Assembly: GCA_945918315.1 (NCBI GenBank)
Contig: CAMEIK010000054.1
Coordinates: forward strand, 1 to 7,441
Length of the DNA: 7,441 bases
Reading direction: 5' to 3'
Source of the DNA: an uncultured Clostridia bacterium
GTDB lineage: Bacteria; Bacillota; Clostridia; Oscillospirales; Oscillospiraceae
Under the pieces are notes generated by a model. That model worked only from the letters and a program-made list of their open reading frames with translations. It had not been told where the DNA came from and searched no databases. This document shows, piece by piece, positions 1-4,876 of the stretch. A program made the position numbers and the translations under genes. Position 1 is the stretch's first letter, and each line of letters starts with the position of its first letter.

Positions 1-30
1 GATAAGCAAAAAAGAAAGCAAACCGGGTGA
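1..30 (+). CDS. Possible 3' tail of an upstream gene (partial)
   Basis: Reading frame 1 is open from the window edge and ends at TGA 28-30. It encodes only a nine-residue lysine-rich tail (DKQKRKQTG). The stop lies four bases before the murI ATG, a spacing that would fit an operon partner. Nothing can be said about its function. Thirty open bases easily occur by chance, so this is weak support. Confidence 0.3.
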   Translation, partial: DKQKRKQTG

Positions 31-34
31 GACA

Positions 35-811
35 ATGAACACAAAGAAGGATTATATCGCCGTATTTGATTCCGGCGTGGGGGGCATCAGCGTACTGCGG
101 CACCTGCTGCGGCTGATGCCCGGGGAGCGGTTTCTCTATTACGGGGACTCCGCCAACGCCCCCTACGGAACCCGCTCCCGGGAGGAGGTGGAGGCGCTGA
201 CCTTTGCCGCCGTCGGGAAGCTGATGGCCCGGGGGCTCAAGGCTCTTGTCATCGCCTGCAATACCGCCACCTCCGCCGCCATTGCGGCCCTGCGGCAGGC
301 GTACCCCGATCTGATCATTATTGGCATCGAGCCTGCCCTGAAGCTGGCGGCGGACCGGTTCCCCGGGGGAAACATCGGCGTGATGGCCACCCCCATGACC
401 CTCCGGGAGGAGAAGTTCCAAGCCCTCCTCCGCCGCTGCGGGGAAACCGGCCGGGTGTACCCGCTGCCGGCCCCCGGCATCGTGGAGCTGGTGGAGTCCG
501 GCCGGGGGGAAGGGCCCCAGATGGACGGGCTGCTGGAAGAGCTCCTGGGCCCCTACCGTGGGAAGCTGGACGCGGTGGTGCTGGGCTGCACCCACTATCC
601 CTTTGCCGCCCGGGCCATTTCCCGGGTGCTGGGGGAGGGGACGGTGCTGCTGGACGGCGGTGAGGGAACCGCCCGGGAGACCCAGCGAAGACTTTCCGCG
701 GCGGGGCTTCTGCTGGAGGGGACCGGAGAGCTGGAAATCCGCAACAGCCTGCCGGAACGGCGGATGATTGACCTGTGCTATTCATTACTGGAACAAAGGA
801 GAGAAAGCTGA
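35..811 (+). CDS. murI: Glutamate racemase
   Basis: This cytoplasmic, cofactor-independent enzyme interconverts L- and D-glutamate and supplies D-glutamate for peptidoglycan. The 258-residue product has the usual length of the family. Visible motifs are DSGVGG at 12-17, the substrate-pocket stretch YYGDSANAPYG at 35-45, the first catalytic cysteine Cys75 in ACNTAT, and the second catalytic cysteine Cys185 in GCTHYP with the nearby His187. Both halves of the two-base racemase site are therefore present. The ATG at 35 places DSGVGG where the family expects it. The ribosome site in front (GGGTGAG, 25-31) is modest, and translation may be coupled to an upstream gene ending at 30. The TGA stop shares one base with the ATG of the uridine kinase gene. 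Aspartate racemase is a distant relative, but the motifs and length favour MurI. Confidence 0.96.
   Translation: MNTKKDYIAVFDSGVGGISVLRHLLRLMPGERFLYYGDSANAPYGTRSREEVEALTFAAVGKLMARGLKALVIACNTATSAAIAALRQAYPDLIIIGIEPALKLAADRFPGGNIGVMATPMTLREEKFQALLRRCGETGRVYPLPAPGIVELVESGRGEGPQMDGLLEELLGPYRGKLDAVVLGCTHYPFAARAISRVLGEGTVLLDGGEGTARETQRRLSAAGLLLEGTGELEIRNSLPERRMIDLCYSLLEQRRES
795..801 (+). promoter_or_regulatory. Shine-Dalgarno site that sets the udk start
   Basis: AAAGGAG lies inside the end of murI, nine bases before ATG 811. It supports 811 rather than the in-frame GTG at 775, which would add twelve residues lying inside murI and not expected in uridine kinases. Confidence 0.8.
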
Positions 812-1461
812 TGGAAGATAATATTCTGGTTATCGGCATTGCCGGCGGCACCGGCAGCGGCAAAACCACCCTGATGAAGAACCTGATCCGGCATTTTGAG
901 GACATGGTCACCGTCATCAGCCACGACAACTATTACAAGCGCCGTGACGAAATTCCCTATGAGGAGCGGTGCAAGCTCAACTATGACGAGCCCGCCGCCT
1001 TTGACACCAGCCTTATGGTCTACCATCTGGACCAGCTGCGCCACGGCTATGCCATCGAGTGCCCGGTGTACGACTTTACGGTCCACAACCGGTCCTCGGA
1101 GACCATTCACATCGTGCCGAAAAAGGTCATCATTGTGGAGGGCATCCTGATTTTTGAGAACGAGGAGCTGCGCAATCTCATGGACATCCGGATCTTTGTG
1201 GACACCGATGCGGACATCCGCCTGTGCCGCCGGATCAAGCGGGATGTGAACAAGCGGGGAAGGACCCTGGAGAGCGTGCTGGAGCAGTACCAGCAGACGG
1301 TGAAGCCCATGCACGAGCAGTATGTGGAGCCCAGCAAGAAGTACGCCCACATCGTAGTGCCCGAGGGGGGCAAGAATCTGGTGGCCCTGGACATGATTGT
1401 GGGTCGGATTCAGGGACATTTGAAGCAGACGAACAGCGGAGAGACAAACCATGGGGTATGA
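811..1461 (+). CDS. udk: Uridine/cytidine kinase
   Basis: Uridine kinase phosphorylates uridine or cytidine to UMP or CMP with a nucleoside triphosphate, in pyrimidine salvage in the cytoplasm. The 216-residue product is close to the usual bacterial length of about 210. The P-loop is GGTGSGKTT at 12-20. HDNYYK at 38-43 carries the catalytic Asp39. NYDEPAAFD at 57-65 and YDFTVHNR at 87-94 form the nucleoside-binding elements. IVEGILIF at 108-115 is the Walker-B-like strand, RDVNKRGR at 144-151 is the lid region, and HEQYVEPSKKYAH at 168-180 is the family's late motif. Phosphoribulokinase shares the fold, but these motifs point to Udk. The gene overlaps murI by one base and the next gene by eleven bases, so translation is probably coupled. 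The final residues (about 203-216) are hydrophilic and probably disordered. Confidence 0.94.
   Translation: MEDNILVIGIAGGTGSGKTTLMKNLIRHFEDMVTVISHDNYYKRRDEIPYEERCKLNYDEPAAFDTSLMVYHLDQLRHGYAIECPVYDFTVHNRSSETIHIVPKKVIIVEGILIFENEELRNLMDIRIFVDTDADIRLCRRIKRDVNKRGRTLESVLEQYQQTVKPMHEQYVEPSKKYAHIVVPEGGKNLVALDMIVGRIQGHLKQTNSGETNHGV
1438..1443 (+). promoter_or_regulatory. Shine-Dalgarno site of the HAD gene
   Basis: GGAGAG within the end of udk sits seven bases before ATG 1451. It supports a start inside udk and hence the 11-base overlap. Confidence 0.7.
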
Positions 1462-2092
1462 AAGCCTGATTCTGGATATTGACGGGACCCTGTGGGATTC
1501 CCGGGCGCTGGTTGCCGAGGGGTATAACCTCCAGCTTGCAGACGAGGGTCTGGAGCGGTATTTTGTGGACGCGGAGGGGTTAAAAGCCCTTTTCGGCAAG
1601 GTGATGACGGAAATTGCCGACGCGATGTTTCCTGATCTGCCGGAAAACCGCCGCTACGCCCTGATGGAGCGGTGCATGGCCCGGGAGAACCGGTACCTGG
1701 AGGAAAATCCCTGCCGCATCGGCTATCCCGGTATCGTGGAGGCCCTGGAAACCCTTTCCCGGCGCCACCGGCTGTTCATCGTCAGCAACAGCCAGAGGGG
1801 CTACCCGGAGCTGTGCATGGACAAGCTGGGCATCCGGGAACTGATTTCCGGCCACCTGTGCTTCGGGGACACCGGCACGGACAAGGGAACCACCATCCGG
1901 ATTCTGATGGACAAGTACGGCATTTCCTCCGCGGCCTATGTGGGCGACACCCAGGGGGACCGGGAGGCCGCGGAAAAGGCGGGAATTGATTTTCTCTGGG
2001 CCGCCTACGGCTTCGGCGCGGTGACAGGCTATGCGGAAAAGCTGAATGGGCCCATGGATCTTGTGAGACTGGAAAAGGAGGGACGGCTGTGA
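1451..2092 (+). CDS. HAD-superfamily hydrolase, phosphoglycolate-phosphatase-like
   Basis: This is a cytoplasmic haloacid-dehalogenase-fold phosphatase of 213 residues. All four HAD motifs are visible. Motif I is DIDGT at 9-13, with nucleophile Asp9 and acid/base Asp11. Motif II is Ser112 in FIVSNSQ at 109-115. Motif III is Lys145 in TDKG. Motif IV is VGDTQGD at 164-170, with metal ligands Asp166 and Asp170. A helical C1-type cap lies at about 16-90, which matches Gph/PGMB/pyrophosphatase-like subfamilies acting on small phosphorylated metabolites. The substrate cannot be read from the sequence. The gene lies between a nucleoside kinase and another phosphatase, overlapping the first by 11 bases and the second by 4. 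This suggests a nucleotide or sugar-phosphate house-cleaning role, but that is inference. Confidence 0.88.
   Translation: MGYESLILDIDGTLWDSRALVAEGYNLQLADEGLERYFVDAEGLKALFGKVMTEIADAMFPDLPENRRYALMERCMARENRYLEENPCRIGYPGIVEALETLSRRHRLFIVSNSQRGYPELCMDKLGIRELISGHLCFGDTGTDKGTTIRILMDKYGISSAAYVGDTQGDREAAEKAGIDFLWAAYGFGAVTGYAEKLNGPMDLVRLEKEGRL
2074..2081 (+). promoter_or_regulatory. Shine-Dalgarno site that sets the GTG start of the DUF89 gene
   Basis: AAAGGAGG is a near-perfect anti-16S match, seven bases before GTG 2089. It favours the GTG over the in-frame ATG at 2101, which would lie 19 bases away. Confidence 0.8.
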
Positions 2093-2955
2093 GTATCGCT
2101 ATGGACGCTCAGTGCATTCAGTGCACCCTCCGGCGGAATATTGAGCTGGTAGGCCCCCTGGGAACCGTGGAAAAGACCACGGCCTTTACCCGGGCGCTGA
2201 TGGAGCTGATTCTGAAGACCCCGGCGGAGGCCTCCTCCCCCAGCCTGGGCCCGGGGATCAGCGACCTGCTCCACGATATGTACGGCATTCCTCTGGACCG
2301 GTTCCGGGAGGAGAAGGAACAGTCCAACCGCTTTGTGCTGGAGCGGCTGGAGGGAATCCGGGCCAGGGTGGAAAATACCGCGGACCCTATTTTTACGGGG
2401 CTGCAGTTTGCCATTCTGGGCAACTACCTGGATTTTTCCGCCCTCCAGGGCCAGGTGGATTTTGGAAAGCTGGATGAAATGCTGGATTCCGCCCTGGAAA
2501 TGGAGCTGGACCCCGAAGCCTACCGGGCGTTTCTGGCGGATCTGGAGGCCGGCAGTCATCTTCTCTACCTGACGGACAATGCCGGAGAAATCGGTTTTGA
2601 CCGGATTCTGGCGGAGGAAATTCACAAAAAGTACCCCCGGCTTCAGATTACCTTCTGCGTCCGGGGGGAGGTGACGGTGAACGATGCCACCCGGGAGGAC
2701 GCGAAGCTGGTAGGCATTCCGTTCCCGGTGATCGACAACGGCAACCGGGTAGGCGGCACCGACCTGAACCTGCTCAGTGAGGAAGCCCGGCAGGCCCTCC
2801 GGCAGGCGGATGTAATCCTTGCCAAGGGCATGGGCAACGCGGAAACCATGCTGGGCTGCGGCTACAACGTGTACTACGCCTTTTTGATCAAGTGCCCCCG
2901 GTTTGTGGAGCGATTTCAGAAACCCATGCTGACTCCCATGCTCCTGCGGGAGTGA
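2089..2955 (+). CDS. DUF89 (ARMT1-like) metal-dependent phosphatase
   Basis: This 288-residue cytoplasmic protein belongs to the DUF89 family. Characterised members are Co/Ni/Mn-dependent phosphatases that remove damaged or excess sugar phosphates, including phosphorylated side products. The N-terminal CxxC (Cys9 and Cys12, in DAQCIQCTLRR) fits the stand-alone prokaryotic subgroup. The body is helical at about 25-150. The active-site signatures follow: DNAGEIGFDRIL at 163-174 (Asp163 and Asn164 as likely metal ligands), RGEVTVNDAT at 192-201, DNGNRVGGTD at 216-225 and KGMGNAET at 246-253. The GTG start overlaps the previous stop by four bases (GTGA), which indicates translational coupling. 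Placement after a HAD phosphatase and a nucleoside kinase fits a metabolite damage-control role. The true substrate is unknown. Confidence 0.88.
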   Translation: MSIAMDAQCIQCTLRRNIELVGPLGTVEKTTAFTRALMELILKTPAEASSPSLGPGISDLLHDMYGIPLDRFREEKEQSNRFVLERLEGIRARVENTADPIFTGLQFAILGNYLDFSALQGQVDFGKLDEMLDSALEMELDPEAYRAFLADLEAGSHLLYLTDNAGEIGFDRILAEEIHKKYPRLQITFCVRGEVTVNDATREDAKLVGIPFPVIDNGNRVGGTDLNLLSEEARQALRQADVILAKGMGNAETMLGCGYNVYYAFLIKCPRFVERFQKPMLTPMLLRE

Positions 2956-2967
2956 AAAAAGGGTTCA

Positions 2968-2974
2968 TTCGACA
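2968..2974 (-). promoter_or_regulatory. Possible Spo0A box
   Basis: TTCGACA on the + strand reads TGTCGAA on the minus strand, an exact match to the 0A-box core TGNCGAA with A/T-rich flanks (TTTTTTGTCGAATGAA). A second site matching six of seven positions, CGTCGAA, lies at 3002-3008 in the opposite orientation. The sites are 75-110 bases upstream of the proposed -10 of the diguanylate cyclase gene. A seven-base match has an appreciable chance of being random, so this is tentative. Confidence 0.25.
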
Positions 2975-2984
2975 AAAAATAAGG

Positions 2985-3005
2985 GACGGGCGTTGGCGCG
3001 GCGTC
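2985..3005 (+). other. Small imperfect hairpin
   Basis: GACG (2985-2988) can pair with CGTC (3002-3005). Within it GCG (2990-2992) can pair with CGC (2997-2999) around a TTGG loop. No T-run follows, so it is not an obvious terminator. It may be the processed 3' end of the upstream operon transcript, or it may be of no significance. Confidence 0.3.
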
Positions 3006-3012
3006 GAAAAAT

Positions 3013-3026
3013 GGGGGAAAACCCCC
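3013..3026 (+). other. G5-A4-C5 hairpin without T-tract
   Basis: Five G (3013-3017) and five C (3022-3026) flank an AAAA loop. On the + strand the hairpin is followed by GGAAAATAAAT, so it lacks the T-run of a terminator for the murI operon. On the minus strand it is followed by ATTTTTCG and could stop antisense transcription weakly. How the upstream operon terminates is not evident. Confidence 0.35.
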
Positions 3027-3078
3027 GGAAAATAAATGTAAAATAATTAAGAACACTCTTTTCTTTTGGATTTTGGTA

Positions 3079-3087
3079 TGGTACAAT
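3079..3087 (+). promoter_or_regulatory. Extended -10 promoter of the diguanylate cyclase gene
   Basis: TGGTACAAT is a perfect extended -10 pattern (TG, one base, then TACAAT with five of six consensus bases at 3082-3087). No good -35 hexamer lies 16-18 bases upstream (TTTTCT at 3059-3064 is poor), as is common for extended -10 promoters. The preceding 55 bases are A/T-rich, unlike the surrounding DNA, and could act as an UP-type region. Initiation would be expected near 3094, giving a leader of about 43 bases. Confidence 0.6.
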
Positions 3088-3120
3088 AAGCCAAACAAAC
3101 CGGATGGTTGGAATTAACGG

Positions 3121-3129
3121 AAAGGGGTG
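3121..3129 (+). promoter_or_regulatory. Shine-Dalgarno site that sets the GTG start of the GGDEF gene
   Basis: AAAGGGGTG lies seven bases before GTG 3137. The next in-frame ATG at 3143 would be 13 bases away, so the GTG is the better start. Confidence 0.65.
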
Positions 3130-3136
3130 ACACACT

Positions 3137-4663
3137 GTGGACATGTATATGCAGGTCAGAATGCCATTGGCATGCTGTGCCATCCTCCTGTATACGTTTT
3201 TGCTGTACTGCCTGAAAAAGCGGCTGCATACCATGACATCCCGGGTCTATGAGGCGATGGTCTGCAGTAGTATCACGCATGTTCTGGCGGCGGTGGTCAC
3301 GGAATATACCGTGAATAACCGGGACAAGGTGCCCTACCTGTTTAACCACATCTGGCACATTATTTTTCTTGTCAGCGTCACCGCTGTCTGCGCGCTGCTG
3401 TACCTGTATCTGATCCTCTATGTGGAGCGGGGCACCGGCAGGGCGAAGCCCTGGCACAAGCGGATGCTGTGTTTGGTGGTCTCCCTGAGCCTGCTGGGGG
3501 AGCTGATTCTGCCGATTACCTATGAGCAGACCCCCTATGGCGCCTATTCCCTGGGCCCCAAGGCCTATTCCCTGTACCTGACCGTGGTGTATGTGATGGT
3601 GATGATGACGGCTACCATCATTTGCTATCACAAGGCCCTGGACCTGGAAAAGTGCTATGTGCTGCTGTGTTCCGTTCTCATCTTCGTGATTGTGGCCGGA
3701 ATTCAGATATGCTTCCCCTATATCCTGCTCACCGGCCTGGGGGTCAGCCTGATTGTGCTGGGCCTTGCCATCAATGCCGAGGACGTACATATGTATATTT
3801 CCGGCGACACCGGGCTTTACAATGAGCAGGGCTGCCGGGAGATTCTCCAGGAGGCCGTGCTCTGCGGCAGGCCCTTCCGGGTGGGGGTATACGCCTTCCT
3901 GGGCCGGGACGATGCCATCCGGGACGCCATGCAGGGCCTGCGGGAGGCCCTGCCGGAAAAAAAGAGCCGGGTGATCTGCGGAGCCCTGGCGGACAACCTG
4001 CTGGTGGTGATTCCCATGCGGGTCCGGGGGAAGACCGGGGAGCTGCCGGAGCTGCCCGCCCCCGCCGGCTCCGAGGATCTGACCGTGGTTTCGGAAGTGA
4101 TGGACTTCTCCGGAGAAACCGCCGTGGCGGAGATTATCAATGGGGCCAAGGATTTTAAGAATCGGTTTGAGGAGGACTCCCTCCAGCGGGATGAGCTGAC
4201 GGGGATGCTTCGCCGGACGGCTTTCATCCGGCAGATGGAATATATGATGAAAATGGGCCAGTCCTTTGCCTTCCTGATGACGGATCTGGACAACTTTAAG
4301 CAGGTGAATGACCGGTTTGGCCACGGCGCGGGAGACGATCTGCTGCGAAAAATCGCCGAAGCGCTCCAGGGGGAGGTCCGGACATCGGATGTGGTGTGCC
4401 GCATGGGCGGTGACGAGTTTGGCATTCTGCTGGCGGGCCTGACCACCCGGGAGGCGGTTTCCGCGGTGGCGGACAGGTTCCTGGCTGCCGTTTCCGGTAT
4501 CTGCCCGCCCGGTGAGAATGTGGTGGTAACCTTGTCCATCGGCGCCTGGATCAGCCGCCCTACGGACCGGGACCGTTCCTTCCAGGCGGTGTATGCCAAG
4601 GCCGACGCGGCGCTGTACCGGGCCAAGTATCTGGGCAAAAACCGGATCACTTTCGCGGAATAA
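3137..4663 (+). CDS. Seven-helix membrane diguanylate cyclase with tandem GGDEF-like domains
   Basis: The 508-residue inner-membrane protein should make cyclic di-GMP from two GTP. Seven hydrophobic segments are seen at about 9-26, 41-58, 72-95, 109-128, 144-163, 173-192 and 194-212. They probably form a 7TM sensor resembling the HisKA_7TM type, with an unknown ligand. Residues about 222-325 look like a degenerate GGDEF domain. It begins DTGLYNEQG (224-232), but the signature position reads CGALADN (281-287). The C-terminal GGDEF domain (about 350-508) is intact: DELTGMLRR (352-360), metal-binding DLDNFKQVND (383-392), GHGAGDDLL and GGDEF (424-428). RTSD (415-418), five residues before GGDEF, matches the RxxD inhibitory I-site, so product feedback is likely. 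There is no EAL or HD-GYP domain. The gene has its own promoter and terminator and therefore appears to be transcribed alone. Confidence 0.93.
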   Translation: MDMYMQVRMPLACCAILLYTFLLYCLKKRLHTMTSRVYEAMVCSSITHVLAAVVTEYTVNNRDKVPYLFNHIWHIIFLVSVTAVCALLYLYLILYVERGTGRAKPWHKRMLCLVVSLSLLGELILPITYEQTPYGAYSLGPKAYSLYLTVVYVMVMMTATIICYHKALDLEKCYVLLCSVLIFVIVAGIQICFPYILLTGLGVSLIVLGLAINAEDVHMYISGDTGLYNEQGCREILQEAVLCGRPFRVGVYAFLGRDDAIRDAMQGLREALPEKKSRVICGALADNLLVVIPMRVRGKTGELPELPAPAGSEDLTVVSEVMDFSGETAVAEIINGAKDFKNRFEEDSLQRDELTGMLRRTAFIRQMEYMMKMGQSFAFLMTDLDNFKQVNDRFGHGAGDDLLRKIAEALQGEVRTSDVVCRMGGDEFGILLAGLTTREAVSAVADRFLAAVSGICPPGENVVVTLSIGAWISRPTDRDRSFQAVYAKADAALYRAKYLGKNRITFAE

Positions 4664-4670
4664 GGAAAAG

Positions 4671-4698
4671 AAAATCCCTCCGATCGGGGGGATTTTTT
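4671..4698 (+). terminator. Rho-independent terminator after the GGDEF gene
   Basis: AAAATCCCTCC (4671-4681) pairs with GGGGGGATTTT (4686-4696) around a GATC loop. This gives an 11-bp stem with one T-G wobble, and six T (4693-4698) form the terminal tract. It begins eight bases after the TAA stop and should insulate the next gene from read-through. Confidence 0.9.
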
Positions 4699-4699
4699 G

Positions 4700-4728
4700 T
4701 TGCTTTGCAGGAGGACATATGGTATGAT
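4700..4728 (+). promoter_or_regulatory. Probable sigma-A promoter of the sulfur reductase gene
   Basis: TTGCTT (4700-4705) and TATGAT (4723-4728) are separated by 17 bases. The -10 matches five of six consensus bases and the -35 matches the first three. The element directly abuts the terminator T-tract. Transcription would start near 4735 and give a leader of about 140 bases. Confidence 0.55.
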
Positions 4729-4748
4729 AAAAGCGTATGTTGGGGAAA

Positions 4749-4837
4749 TTCGGCAGCCATTTCCTGCCGGACGAAAACGCGCCGGGGAGAACAGATCCCT
4801 TGCGTCCCGGCACTGCGGGGCTTGCTTCGAAAGCCGG
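4749..4837 (+). promoter_or_regulatory. Structured 5' leader with mutually exclusive stems
   Basis: TTCGGCAG (4749-4756) pairs with CTGCCGGA (4764-4771). GCCGGG (4781-4786) can pair with CCCGGC (4806-4811). The CCGGC of that second arm (4807-4811) can instead pair with GCCGG (4833-4837), enclosing a small GCTT/AAGC hairpin at 4821-4834 in competing registers. The two pairings exclude each other, as in attenuator or riboswitch leaders. No known riboswitch consensus was recognised and no T-tract follows, so any control would more likely act on translation or RNA stability. Confidence 0.35.
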
Positions 4838-4855
4838 AATAGAAAGGTTCAGAGT

Positions 4856-4864
4856 AAAAAGGAG
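4856..4864 (+). promoter_or_regulatory. Shine-Dalgarno site of the sulfur reductase gene
   Basis: AAAAAGGAG is the best ribosome site near ATG 4877, at a longish spacing of 12 bases. The in-frame ATG at 4865 abuts the site and is too close to be used. Family N-termini begin at the dinucleotide-binding strand, which favours 4877. Confidence 0.55.
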
Positions 4865-4876
4865 ATGTGGCATACT

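Noticed and set aside
775..810. GTG start for udk twelve codons upstream
   Set aside because: It lies inside murI, has no ribosome site, and the extension is absent from the family's usual N-terminus. ATG 811 has AAAGGAG nine bases before it.
3013..3026. G5/C5 hairpin as a rho-independent terminator of the murI operon
   Set aside because: The stem is short and purine-rich sequence, not a T-run, follows it on the + strand.
4697..4723. TTG start for the fusion gene at 4697
   Set aside because: It falls inside the terminator T-tract and has no ribosome site.
4719..4727. Minimal ORF ATG GTA TGA after AGGAGG
   Set aside because: It has two codons only and lies within the proposed promoter; a start-stop regulatory element would need transcription from further upstream, which the terminator blocks.
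4735..4876. Known riboswitch (cobalamin, SAM, Moco or GEMM type) in the leader
   Set aside because: A stretch resembling GGCACTG recalled the cobalamin-box end, but the other conserved boxes of these classes are not visible.
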